A DNA stretch of 64,000 nt from Liolophura sinensis (taxonomy: Eukaryota > Mollusca > Polyplacophora > Chitonida > Chitonidae). Made by a program: the position numbers and the translations under genes. This document shows, piece after piece, positions 37,332-49,485 of this stretch (its first letter is position 1; each line of letters opens with the position of its first letter). The notes under the pieces are model-generated. The model was not told the origin of the DNA. It was given only the letters and a program-made list of their open reading frames with translations, and did no database searches. The stretch is taken from assembly GCF_032854445.1 (NCBI RefSeq), contig NC_088295.1, forward strand, positions 45,309,385 to 45,373,384, given 5' to 3'.

Positions 37332-37779
37332 ATGGCCGGTATTTCCTTTCGAACAGACCGGACGGGACAGCGAAATTCCCCTGTTACCGCGAGATGCATT
37401 GCGATAGTCTTGGGACCCGACCGAAGTCTGAAAACGAAGAAAGAAAAAGATAATCGTGTAGTAGATCCCATAACAGGTCAAGAAATTTTGGACACCGAAA
37501 AACACATTGACTCGGACAAGCGTTCACAGGAACCTCCTTCTGCAAGAAAAATTGATTCTTCCAATGGGAAAGAGATTTTCGAAGAGTTTAAGGTTCGGAA
37601 CCGAACCTGCTACTGGAACCCGGCTCTTGTAGAGAGTGTAAAAAACTTGGAATACCTCGGCTTTGTAGAGCCGTGCACACTTCTGGTAGGTGGAGAGGAC
37701 CTTCACTTGGAAAATGTACGCACAGCCTGGGGGAGACATGTTCTCAAACCGCCTGCCAACTTTGTCATTGAGAAAATCG
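37332..37779 (+). CDS. STOX: Storkhead-box (STOX1/2, fly knockout) protein, first coding exon
   Basis: ATG in good context (TACCATGG) opens 149 codons plus one base before a donor (ATCG|GTGAGT at 37780), a phase-1 exit. The first 70 residues are poorly conserved and charged. After that, IFEEFKVRNRTCYWNPALVE and a segment with TLLVGGEDL, LENVRTAWGRHVLKPP and FVIEKIG follow the N-terminal domain of human STOX1 (pattern F-R-N-R-C-(F/Y)-W-N ... AW-R--L-PP--F-I). In vertebrates this domain precedes the winged-helix storkhead box, a DNA-binding domain acting in the nucleus. No storkhead-box exon was found downstream in the window, so the gene is partial and its first intron exceeds 26 kb. Recognition rests on remembered human STOX1 and is fairly secure. 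Confidence 0.85.
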
Positions 37780-40700
37780 GTGAGTTTTACGTCTTTGTAG
37801 TTATTAAAACAAATTTTAAGTACACTAATGTAATAATATATTTTAAATAGATCCTTTAAACCTGAGTTGATGTAATACATGCACAAGTTGTATGTACCGA
37901 TAAGTGATGTTAATGACTATTTTATTCAAATGAAAGAAACAAAACAAAAAAACATGTCATTGCTTGAAGTACTATTAATTTTGATATTCAGAACCAAAAT
38001 CAGCATTTAAGAATTTTCTTTTATACGTAAATTTAAATTTGGTATCCTTCTGTTATGCATGATTAGGCCAAAATTTTAAATCAGATTTTATGTATTAAGT
38101 TTTTTTCTTGTTGTATATTTGGAAGTGTCACTACAGTAGTATAGAATGTTACTACATGTACTTTTATGTGTGATTACATATTGTACATCAATGAATTGGG
38201 TTACCTTGTGTGATAAGAATCATCTGCATTGAACAACTCTTCTCTTTCACTTAATATTAATATAAATATATATCAGTAACAGATCAGTGGGCTAAAGCAC
38301 TATTTGTCTGCATATAACTGTGTAGTGTATCTTTGACTGCTATGGCCTTAACACCTGGCTGAAGGGTCTGGCAACGGTTGATTACACCCCTGGGGTGTGT
38401 GTCAATGTTGTCATCTTGTGACAGACAGATCTCACACTTTTGTTTACTCTGTCAACTAATAATGATTGAGACCAACCAACAGTTCCATAACAGCTTGTTA
38501 TCTCCTATGGTTTTAATCCTATTACATGTGTATTGATTATACCAAGCTGTTAATGCCACTGTCAGCAATAAGTCATTATCCATTTATGACTTTTCTTTTT
38601 GAAATCCTCCACTTTGGTTTGTTCAACCCCATTGGCTGTTTCATGCTGTGAATCTTTCCTCTGCTAAAGTTTTTCTTAATTGGTTGGGGAACAAATTACT
38701 TATTGGTAGACAGTTTAAATTAAAAAATTGATGCAATTTAACCATAGTCTTAAAACACTAAATTGTGGGTTTTCTTTAGATAACATCAGAATGCCTTTGT
38801 TTTTCTTCCCATTTTTGTAATGGATCTTCTCACAAAATCAAAATGTATACATCACAGTACAGTCTTTGTATAAGGAGTAAATTAGTGGTAATACTATTAC
38901 ATTGTCTTTAAAACAGACCTTTAGAAACTGGTATAAAGGATTCAGGTTTTGTATTTGTTAGTGCGTCTTTGATTTGATGTCACATGGGTTTTTTTCTTTC
39001 ACTTTCAAATGAAAGGAAGCATCCATCAAGATCTGCATGTTGCAGGACACCATTATTGTTGTCAGATAGTTACATCTTCTGAAGCTTCTGTTTATTCTAT
39101 GTGAATAAGAGTCCAGTGAAGACAAACATTGGCACTTCGTAGAACATGCACTGCGCTGATCGAAATTACCATTTTCCAGAAATGTCTTTTCTGAGCAAGA
39201 AATTGTCTTCATACTGGATGAAAGTGACTGCATGCATAGATTTCCCCTGGCTTGGAGATCAGTCGATCAGATGCGTGTGCTGTGTGCATTTATGAATTAT
39301 TAAGTGTGTCTTTCATGTATTTATAGAAGACATGGCTGTGCTCACGACGCGATACTGGCATAAAAGTGGGGTTTGTACATGTATGTATATGTACATGGTC
39401 CTAAGATATTGATGTCCAGAGTTTATGATGATTGCATGGAGCCATTAGTTGATCTATTGCTGGCCAGATTATAATTCTTTCACAGGGATGTCCTCTGGCT
39501 GTAATGATCCATGAACCAAGCCTTAAACTGTACATGCAATTAACTGACATGCATATGTAGTGCTGTAGCTCAAGCTACAGGTATACTGGATGTACATGTA
39601 CATGTATTTGTATGTATTGTGTGTACACAGGTCTGTATTACCTGCATTTGTATATGTATATGAAGAGTACACGTATTAATGAAATGCTTGTGGTTAAAAT
39701 GTAACGGTTAGTGGTGCATACTGTAAGGTTTTAGCGGTTTCTTATACATGTATATGAGGAAGTTGTATTTGGCGAAGATGAGATGAGGAAGGATACATGG
39801 AATTTTTAAAAAAGCATCGGCTGACTGGTCAAAAATTGGTATGATAGAAAATTAGAATGCGCGCATGAATTCCCATGTGAATAAAAGAGCATGAAAATGA
39901 GTTTCCCAACAGCTGTCATCATAATGTTGGTTTTGTTGATGTTTAGAACATGTCAATGCTTATGAACTAGTTTTTGTAATTGTCAGTGGACTGTGGGCTT
40001 TATTGAGTGGAAACAGGTATACAGATATTGTATACAGCAACAGCGGGCATTCCTTCAGACCACTGGTCAACTGGTGGAAGTGTAGCTATCAGCATGCATT
40101 GTTAATGTGCATTCAGGCCTGCATTGATCAGAACCCTGTGTAGGGGCACTAGGGGCCCAGCTGTAAGGGTTGACCATAGAGCTAGAGTCCTTTATCCTCT
40201 ATTGGCTGTATGCTGGACATTCCCAGTGGACAGGGGTCATTTGATCACAACCAGTCCCTAATTAAGCAGGTCCCACTCCCTTTACAGTCCTGTTGAGAGA
40301 TCTGGATCCTAGATGGTATTAGGAGACAGCTGCAGCCTGCAGAGAGGGTCATTTTATGGTTTCCTGGCTGGAAAATGATTCTTGGGGACAAAAACTCAAC
40401 GGCAGACCCATGATTGAGCATGACATTAAAATAATGTCATAATAACTGGGTACAGTGATGAACGACATCTCATGAATAGGCATTTCCTCTTTACAGTAAT
40501 CTGAACATCTTTTAAATATTTCTTCACTGAATAACTGCATACTTGTACATTTTATATTGCATTGCATTTAGTGTGCTGAAGAGAACAACAACATATAGAG
40601 TGAAACAACTCTAGAAAAGTATAATATGTGCAGTTGATTGTATGTGTTGCATAAAAATTACCTGTTTGTGTGAAAAAACAAAATAAAACAAAGCAAAACT

Positions 40701-43700
40701 GGAAACATGAGCATATTGTACAGTTCAATAATAATATACTAGTATAAATACTAATATATCAATAGTATTGTTTTACACACAGTCACTGATAAAAGATGTT
40801 AGACAGTACATGATTTTGATTGGCAGATATCTGTTTTCAAGCATTTCCAATGAAATGCCTTGCGTCATAGTACTGGGGCATGTAGTTACAACGTTAAACT
40901 ACTTCGTGAAGGTGTGTGTAGGAGCAAAGTTTTTGTGACTACAAACAAACACACATGTAGGGCTGAAACTTTCACAGCAGACCTCCTTAAAAGCTAAACG
41001 CCATTGTTCATTAAACATCATCTCCATCTCTGCTGCAAGTATTTCCTTCTTTCACGGCAGATTTAATTTCCAGTATAGTCAGGGACCAAGTCGCATGAGT
41101 TCTTTATTTAGAAAAACCTTTGTTTTTACGTTTCATTTACAGTGTATACACATGCACTTACACAAAACATACAACAATAACAGTCATGCACAGATTTGAT
41201 GTGCAGGGACAAATTACAGTATATATAAACTAAAGTTATATTCATTGTGTTATTCGTTTCATGAGCTTAATTATGTTCCATGGCTGAGAGACCATTTAGG
41301 TCATTTAGCTTTATTTTAGTGTTGTAGTCAGAATTCTTCTTTTGATTCTCATTATATGGGAGTTTTTTTTTTCCACTGGTTTGCTTTTGTCATGGATTTA
41401 TTGCCTTGTTTCATGTCAAAGAAGGAGGGTGAAAATCCCTCTGTGTAGTCATCCTGATCTTTCTGCCCTAGGCTATGGTTAACCGTAACTGCTTGTCTTT
41501 TGAAGTTTCCATGTCAGGAGCTGTTGGTCCTCTGAGTGATTTATAGAATTTATTTATGATACCATTACAGAGGCATTTATGTTTTTATGGCCTGGTCAGT
41601 CTAGTTTTGTTGCACTTCAAAGCAGGGTTATGATGCAGTTTTGTTGATAAAGCTTGAAGCTGAAGAGTCCTGAAGCTCAAACGTTGGATTGGCTAGGCTA
41701 AGGACATCTTGTCAGTATCGATTACCCTATTAGCCAAATATATGCACGATATCTGTGCTTTTTTTGCGGGGCTAATTAGGGAGGGTTTTCCTCTAAACTA
41801 GGTTATATGCTGTTGATTTGCATTTTCAGTAGGTTGATATAAAATATTCATTGTTTGCTTCTCTATTCTCAGAACACTTTTTTTGAAAAAAAGGAACGAT
41901 AGGCGTTTGCTCTTAAAACATTGTTAAATATTTACAGAACTCTGTGTTGGTACCATTTTTTAAGTTGAAATTTGATATTCGTGCTTGCAGTTTCAAGGAA
42001 TGAATCCAGACTAAACCAGTATGGGTGGGCGATTCATATGTACTTGCAATTCCCTAGAACTATTGATGGCCATTGTGCTGGAGTTGTGATATTGTTATGC
42101 ACAGGATTCAATGCAAACCCATGCAAAGAAAGGACATGGTGACATTCACATAATCAATTATTCAACAGACCAGACCGATTCCGCCTATAAAACCGCATTG
42201 GATGGTTGTCGAAAGCTTATGGGAACAGCTGCCAAGCATAACTAAGGCCATACAAAAACTGATGTTCTTTATAGTAGTGTTGTCACTGACTGCTGCGTTT
42301 TCTTTCTGCAGAATTCTCTGCGTTCAATCACAGTCTTTGGCTGTATGTTATATCAAGCTGGATTATGGCTTTGGATAGAATGCTTTGCAAGTGCAACAGT
42401 GCTCATAAGAATTTAGGCAGGTGGATGTTTTTAGTCCATCAATATATTTTTGGTATTTGTTGATGAGTGAAAAGGAAAATAGTACAGTTACATGTAAACA
42501 TCAGGTGTTCAAATCTTTTATTCTTTCGAAAATACCAAGCAATTTGAAGAAGAAAAAATGTTCCAGAGCAAATTTTTTCATCAGAATTTTTTCCAAAGAG
42601 TTTCTCCAAGGAGTTGTAAATATACATGTACATTGTACATGGTTATGAAAATGTTGCTTGGGCTACACTCAAGTGTAGCTGCTGTAATATAAAAGCAGCC
42701 CTTTTTGTTCTCCCGAACTGTTTGAGGAATTACACCATTCATGTACATGTAACATGACTGCATGTGGCCTTATTCTGAGCAGGCCTCCTGGAGAAGGTTG
42801 TGTTGATTGTGAAGGGATGGTATTTCTTAAGTGTACCCGAGATGTTGACAGGTGGATACAGGTGTGTTAGAGACTACCTGGGCTTCTGTGCTAGCCTATT
42901 GCTACGGAGAGGATTTGAGGTGTCTGCCGACAAACACATAGGATATGTTTCTGGTTTAGACTGCTGACAGAACATTCCTCATGAGGCCCTTAATCTGTCC
43001 TGTATACCGGTCTTTGCCTTTAGATCTTTCTATCTCCTGCCCCTTCCTGGTACCCAGAACACACCTGGTTACTGTCACTGGACAATAAACATAGGTAGTC
43101 ACTAATCTAAAACATAAAAGGCTAACACCATGCTGGCTGAAGTACATAGGCAATGCAATGACTCCTTGCTGTGTAAAACAGCTAGGAACTGTCTGTATGA
43201 GCTGCAAATCAAACTTTGGTTTATGCAGATTTTACTCAAAGGTCAAAAACATTAAGGTTTTTTTTTTAGTTTCACAGCTGGATGTAAGTGAAGAACCAGT
43301 TTGGCTGAGTGTTTTGGTCTCCTAAACATTAAAATTATTTAAACTAACCAAAATCAAGTTATATATTCTTTTATAAATATATTTCTGACTATTAAAATGA
43401 ACATGGTAAAGGGACTTTCATGTACTATACATAATTTCATTTAACTATTTCATGCTTCACACTTAATTTACTGCAAATAATCATAGTAAAAATTTTGTAA
43501 ATGATCATGGTAAAAGTTTTGTAAATGATCATGGTAAAAGTTTTGGAACAGACTCTTTGTCTTTCCTAAGCTTGCACCATCGGTAAATTTTATCATGCAG
43601 CATATATTCTTATTGATATATCTGTATACAACTAACAGGTAGCCAGGTAGACATCCACCCTTGAACCTCAGCTGTATTTTGATAGCCATTCACCTAAGTT

Positions 43701-44337
43701 TTGTGGTTTTGGCTCTTTTAGTTCAGACATTGGTAGTCAGGGGACAGATATCCTAGCCAGTTTAGTTTACAGGTCTACAGATGCAAACATTTATTACTCC
43801 TTAATTACTGTTGAGACCCTCAGGTATAGATGTTTGTTATCAGAGCATGACGCAATGTCACAAATCACAAGTTAGGAAGCTGCGGTTTTACCATGTATAA
43901 GGCTTAACCTAATCTTTAACCTGGTCCGAAAATATTCATTTTGAAATTTGTGATTGGAAATTCAAAAATAGTTTATTTTCACTTGCTTGTACCAATACGT
44001 GTATTGTACCAGAGTTTCTGTAATTATGTGTATGTTCATTGATGTGCTTGTTGACAGAATACATTGTACAAGCTGTTAATAATGTGAATGGTAAATTCAT
44101 CAGCCATTTCACATAGTAGGGCTATTTGGCTATTTAAAATTCATGTAAATTGTTAGAGGAGAATTAATGAAGGGTAGAAATGTTCCTGTGTGCTGGTATC
44201 CAGTACCTGTAGTATGCAGGTGGTTACTGGTAATCTTGAGAATCTGTTTACCATTAAGTATGCTCATGTCCCCATCAGTCTGTAACTAATGTGTTATTGA
44301 TGTTCTCATACACTTTACACTGAAATAAGGTGTTTGT
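37780..44337. other. First part of the presumed STOX intron 1
   Basis: No exon recognised. Low SINE content compared with the first 37 kb. Many TACATGTA words, for example near 39590 and 42635. A short triplicated unit (TGATCATGGTAAAAGTTTTG) occurs at about 43480-43545. Confidence 0.5.
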
Positions 44338-44341
44338 ATAA
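44338..44341. repeat. Target-site duplication ATAA, left
   Basis: Immediately outside the left TIR; repeated at 49482-49485 outside the right TIR. Confidence 0.85.
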
Positions 44342-44369
44342 GGGTGGATTTTTCAATACGGGCACATAT
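44342..44369 (+). repeat. Left terminal inverted repeat, 28 bp
   Basis: Perfect inverse match to 49454-49481. Homology stops abruptly after the final ATAT, so 28 bp is the true length in this copy. Confidence 0.95.
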
Positions 44370-44522
44370 TGAGTGTTGAAAGTCACAGACCAAAGAGGTT
44401 GTAGAAAACTCACCTAACCTTCCATGCTGGTCATAGGGGTCATGTTCTATATAGCCAGCATAGCAGCAGAGCTGAATGTCCTCCACAAATTTTTTTATGG
44501 GGGTTTGAAATATTTAAGCCTC

Positions 44523-44755
44523 TCCACTCCGTTACCTTTTCATTACATTACCTAATTTTGTGATGTTGCCACACTTAACAGTGCCAATATTTTGTGCTTT
44601 TGAAGTTTATGATAATTTCGCCTGTATTAAGATTGGATGACAACTAGCAAATGGAATTTAAAGTTTACTAGAAGGACAATAATAAATTTTATTGAAGAAC
44701 TGGTAACGGAGTGGAACATTTGGTAACGGAGTGGAACATTTTGTAACGGAGTAGA
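44523..44755. repeat. Left subterminal repeat cluster
   Basis: One copy of GGTAACGGAGTGGA on minus (44523-44536) and three on plus in 20-base steps (44702-44715, 44722-44735, 44742-44755; the last is TGTAACGGAGTAGA). The same word recurs near the right end but was not noticed elsewhere in the window. Probable transposase-binding sites. Confidence 0.85.
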
Positions 44756-45148
44756 GTGTACCAATGTTAATCATGACACAAGTATAATTTTAGAGTTCTG
44801 ATTTTTTATTAACTTTTAATACAGTGAACAAAGAAGTCAATGAGTCAATACATTCAATGAACAACTTAAACTCAGAAACAGTTCAATTAACATACAGGTA
44901 TTTGAAGTCTGGCTTACCTGCAATAAGTAAACATAAAATGTGAATACCTGTAATGAACATTTTATAACATTAACACTATCAAAATTAAAATTTAAAAAAA
45001 ATCAACAGAATGACACCTGGTCAAAAGAACTGCCTTTCTCTGGAGTTGACAATTCAATTGCACTGACATAAAATCAGCTCAATTTCGAGTTCCATTTACT
45101 GAATCTTAATGTAGCAAACAAGATTCACGATTCACAGCTGCCGACTAT

Positions 45149-48072
45149 TCACTTTGTGTACTTTTTCATTGTCTCTAAGTCATTCTTCGTGAATATAACA
45201 TGACCTCTTCTGTCCATGTCGGGCACGTGGAGTGGCTCAAGAAGGTCTTCTCGTGGCTGCCATGAAGATGACGAAAACCCGCTCATCCAGTCATGATAGG
45301 ATCCTGTTGATTAAAAGAATAAAATATGATGCTAAATTGATAAGAGTACAGACTTTTAAAATTTCTAAGAGACTTGAAATCATGTTACAAATTGTTATTT
45401 CATGTGTTTAGAATCAAACAAGCTTACCTGTTGTTGTTCGTTTCAAATACTTCATTTCAAAGCAATCACCTTCTACCGATATCACCGTCCCGGGGTAATA
45501 TTTTTCTCCACACCTTACAACAGCGTAACATCCCATCTTAGGCCAAGAGTTGTCATGCTGAAAATAAAGATAAAGTAATTTATAATGTATGGGAATACCT
45601 TGTTGATAATTCTAGTTCTACTAACTGAAAATATGATAAATTTAGGTTAGTAACAGGAGTCTCTGAAGCTCTTACCTTTGGATCAGACTTGTTACTGTTG
45701 GTGTCTTGGGTATCATCATCAGGATGGATCACCAGGGCCTCTGCTTGCTGGATGCTGGGTTGCTTTAAGATTTGGCCAACCTCACATCCTAGTTTGGGGA
45801 TATGTTGATCATAGTTAGACTGCAGTACATCATGTTCCACTGGAGAGTAGCAATCACACTGTGGTCCACAGTAGCAGCTTACGTCTCTTGTAAGGATGAT
45901 ACCAGGCCTCTGTGAATAGATCTGGTGTACTTTCATCACTCCCCTGACTGCTGGTACCGCTGTTGACACATGTATCTGCACATCTTCAGGAATCAGACAT
46001 AATTTGATGCTTGTCTTATCTTCCAGATGTTTTACCAAGCTCTCTGCATCATGAATGTCTGTGCCAGTCATGGTCACCTCATCTGCCAGGCGTTTGATGG
46101 TTGCTCCCACTCCATCACAGGCTCCTTTCTTGTGTCCTGCTTCGCTAAAGTTCCACCAAATTTCTTTGAAACCCATTTGGAAGGGTATGTTGCACAGCAG
46201 GTGGAGATTGTGTCTACCCCTGTATTGGGTTACAGGGCCATCGCTCATGAAGTGCAGTTTAGTTACTGTCGGATGGTTCTCCCTCAGGAATCGCAGAATC
46301 GGTATCAAATGGCACCAGACCATTGCTGGTGTATGGCTATTGTTGTCACTCAAGCTACAGAATGGGAGTGTGGTTGTTGTTGCCTCACCACCTATGTAGG
46401 CTACACCTGTGTGTAGTGTTATTTGCGAATTGGATGCACCATAATGGGCCGACTGGATCTGACGCAGGCTTTTCATCGTCCAATTTTCAGCAAAATCTAT
46501 GTGAAGTAGGACCTCGTCCCCTCCTAACTGACTTTTCTTCACTCTGCACACCTCAAATTGGTGCAAGATGTTGTAAACATGGGTACTGAACTTCTGAATC
46601 TGCTTATTGTATTCTTCTTTCATCTCAGCGACAGTTCCTTCAACTTTCTCCTTGATTGTCTTCTTTGTTGTTTTTAGCTCTCCCTCTTTGTCCTTGTATG
46701 TGTGGTCTGCTGATTTCCACTGCCACCACCAGGTCTGGCTTTCATCCTGGCCTGTACTTTCAGTCTGAGTGAAAACAACCTCAGCATGCTTGCACTTTGC
46801 ACAGTCCCTGTACATGCATCCCTTGTTGTCTCTGCTGCAGACAATCTGGTTTATTGTCTCGTCAGCGGACCCTTCGGCTAAATACCCCAAGTTTTTTAGC
46901 TTGTTATGCAAGAGGTGGACATTCTCATGTACTTTACAGAGGCATGTTTCCCTGTCAGCGAGTTTAGGTTTCACTACCCAGAACGGCTTCAGTTTCCAGA
47001 ATTGGCTGAAAGACACTGGTCTCACGGGATGTAGATGCACATACTTTCTATAAGTGCTTCTCAACGATTCCAAAAGGAAACGCTTCTGCTTCTTAACTTT
47101 GTTGCGTGTGATGACTTGCTTTTTACCAGCAGCACACCAACTGACATCATCCCTTTCAAAGAACTTTTGAATCTTTTGTTTTACAGCATCTGTGACACAG
47201 TTGCGTTTCTTAGCTCTCTCATAAACTAGCAGATTTTCATTTCTTTGCTTAGCATTTGTCTTCAGCAGCTTTTTGGACAAGAGACCAGTGTTCTGTGCTT
47301 TGGTCAGCAATCGATATTTTGACAAGATGTTTCCAAAACCAAAAAGCTTTGCGAAGAGTTGTGCCCGCTTCGGATTTTTTTCACAGGTGTCTTTGCCCTG
47401 TTTTATTTGTTGAGTGAGAGCATAATGGAAAATCAGTTCCTTTCTTATAAAGCCCTGTCCAGCATTTATCGTTTGTCGAGCCCTCTTCCGTGGTGAAGCA
47501 TAATGGGTAGCACATACATCGCCTTCCTTGCAGTTCTGTCCAAATGGGACTTTGATTTTCAGTTTTGTCCGAGAGAGCTGTTTGCGTAATTTCTGGTTTT
47601 TCCGCTTTTCATTCTCAAGCTTTTCTGTTAACTTTCTATTAATCCTATAACAGGCCGTGCGGTCCCTACGAACATTCTTCCGACCTCTCTTTTTCTGTGA
47701 CGAAGTGGGATTCGCGGAGGTACCTGGTTGGGGTTCAGGCTGTCGCTATGGCTCTTGCTGTGGCAGATTATGAGGTGGACTTGTCGGTGGAGTTCCAGTC
47801 AACACTGCTGCTTCTTGTTTTTCCAACCAAGCCAAATGATCTTTTTCAGCCCTGCGTTTATGATAGGCTATCCTCCATTTTCTCCGCGTGGCTCTAACCT
47901 CCCGTTTGGTCATATCTGCTACGTATTTTACTTTCTTCTTTTCCCTTCTAGCTTTCCACCTTAATCTCTCCTTCTCCTTGGCTGCTTCCCTCTTTTCTGG
48001 GTCTGCATTTATACGATTCCTATAAGCCCTCTGCTTTTCTGCTGATGTCATTTGTTTCTTCTTGGGAGGCAT
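45149..48072 (-). pseudogene. Transposase-like gene of the 5.1-kb element, three exons, one in-frame TAG
   Basis: Exons 48072-45676, 45557-45428 and 45303-45149 (TGA) have GT/AG borders and matching phases: 2682 nt, 893 residues if the TAG at 47748-47746 (codon 109) is ignored. Otherwise the frame is open throughout. N-terminus: lysine/arginine-rich helix (MPPKKKQ..., AEKQRAYRNRINADPEKREA). Cysteine clusters occur near residues 377-430 (CLCKVH, CMYRDCAKC). A likely RNase H-fold catalytic core follows, with HIDFAENW (D526), FMSDGPVTQYRG (D611) and FSEAGHKKGACDGVG (E644), i.e. a D-D-E series. A CYCGPQCDC knot lies at about 733-741. Exons 2 and 3 encode a Tudor/SH3-like module (YAVVRCGEKYYPGTVIS, then SWQPREDLLEPL). 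Homologous proteins are scattered in invertebrate and fish genomes. Transposase role inferred from TIRs, target duplication and the D-D-E pattern. Probably inactivated by the single nonsense codon. Confidence 0.85.
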
Positions 48073-48680
48073 GGCTAAAGAAGAAGTGGAATAAAAAGAC
48101 AGAGAATAAAAAATGCTCAGTTCATAGCAATCAGGGATCACAAGATTTTATGAAATTTATGAAATCAAATATGTTTGGCTGATTTCTGAAGATTTTTCCT
48201 ATTTTTTAAATATTAGAACAAAAATCAGCTAAATCAGCATAAGATCATGCAGATACATCAGGGATGTGATCAGTCAAGCAAAAAAAAAAAAAAATAGGAA
48301 ATGTTTTTTGGGTTCAAGAGATCACTGATGGTCCAATTTTCGTGGCCTTTCGAAAATACCTAATTTGTACAAACAGCATCAGAATGTGGTAACTAGTTGT
48401 TTTATTTAGCAATTTTGGGGCATGTGGAGGTGTTATTCTAATGAATACATTGGAAAAAAGTTGAAAAAATCCAAGGAGTTTAATTGTTTTCCACTGGTTA
48501 AGGTCGTTGTTGTTGTTGTTGTAAAACGAATCTGTTGGACCACAAAAATGCGTAAATCCACGAATTCGCGGAAAAATCACATCCCTGATTCAAGTACCAA
48601 TCATCTAATGGCTAGTGTACATTATTATTTCTTGAATGACACCTCATTCTACCAGTCAGATGATAGAATTGGCGAAAATT

Positions 48681-49095
48681 TCCACTCCGTTACCAATCAC
48701 TCCACCCCGTTACCATATTTGAGTAACGGAGTAGAGTAACGGAGTGGAATGGTAAACCTGAAAGTGGGTCACAGCCATAACACAATGAGGTACAGCTCAA
48801 AGGTTCCTGTTGCAATCTTTCAAGTCCTCCATTGCCTTTTTAAAAATTTACTTCAAAAAGTTGTTCTCTGGTTACCATGGATATGAATGCTGGTAACGGA
48901 GTGGAAAGAAAAAAGCATACTCACCTGATTTCTCAACTATTTCAGCAAAATCTGGACTTGAGTGTGGACTTGCTCCACATGCTCCATTGTTTTATCTATG
49001 GGGGTTACACAAGATACATTTTAGCAGGGGCTAACTTGTTGCCTCCCCTTTCAGTTCATAGATGGAGACACTGATCAGTGTGGTAACGGAGTGGA
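48681..49095. repeat. Right subterminal repeat cluster
   Basis: Six copies: minus at 48681-48694 and 48701-48714 (one mismatch), plus at about 48722-48735, 48736-48748, 48892-48905 and 49082-49095. They mirror the left cluster but are spread over 415 bases. Confidence 0.85.
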
Positions 49096-49453
49096 GCCAG
49101 TTTTTTGTGACAGCAACAAAATTAATTTTTTTTCACAATTTGGGGCATGGAGAGATATTTAAGCTTTTGAATATCAATTCCACTGTGATATTGAATAATA
49201 AAAATGTTTCAATGCCTTGTTAGCATTGAATTTAGCATGCAAAAGAAACCTTGCAGTGGGGCGACCCAGAGTTGTGACACAGTGAAAAGGGCCCAGTTCC
49301 ATCATTCAAACCTGAATTACAAAAAAATAGAGAGCCCACAGAACTGGGATTTTTATGCTTTATTAAGCTATCTACCAATATTATTTCTGCAGATAAAGTT
49401 TTCCTATATAATAATGTAGCAGAAAATATCAGGCCTGGACATGTTTTTTCCAT

Positions 49454-49481
49454 ATATGTGCCCGTATTGAAAAATCCACCC
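49454..49481 (-). repeat. Right terminal inverted repeat, 28 bp
   Basis: Ends AAAAATCCACCC followed by ATAA. Exact inverse of 44342-44369. Confidence 0.95.
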
Positions 49482-49485
49482 ATAA

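Larger units (their letters stand above)
44342..49481 (-). mobile_element. Complete DNA transposon, 5140 bp, 28-bp perfect TIRs, ATAA target duplication
   Basis: The left end at 44342-44369 begins GGGTGGATTTTTCAATACGG. The right end at 49454-49481 is its exact reverse complement over 28 bases. ATAA flanks both sides (44338-44341 and 49482-49485). Between the ends lie arrays of GGTAACGGAGTGGA near both termini and a three-exon, minus-strand transposase-like gene. A perfect TIR and target duplication indicate recent insertion. A 4-bp target duplication with a large spliced transposase fits Sola-type elements, but the superfamily is not proved. The element sits in the presumed STOX intron, antisense to STOX. 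Confidence 0.93.

Noticed and set aside
46027-47229. Several plus-strand open frames opposite the transposase gene
   Set aside because: Antisense shadows of the well-supported minus-strand exon.
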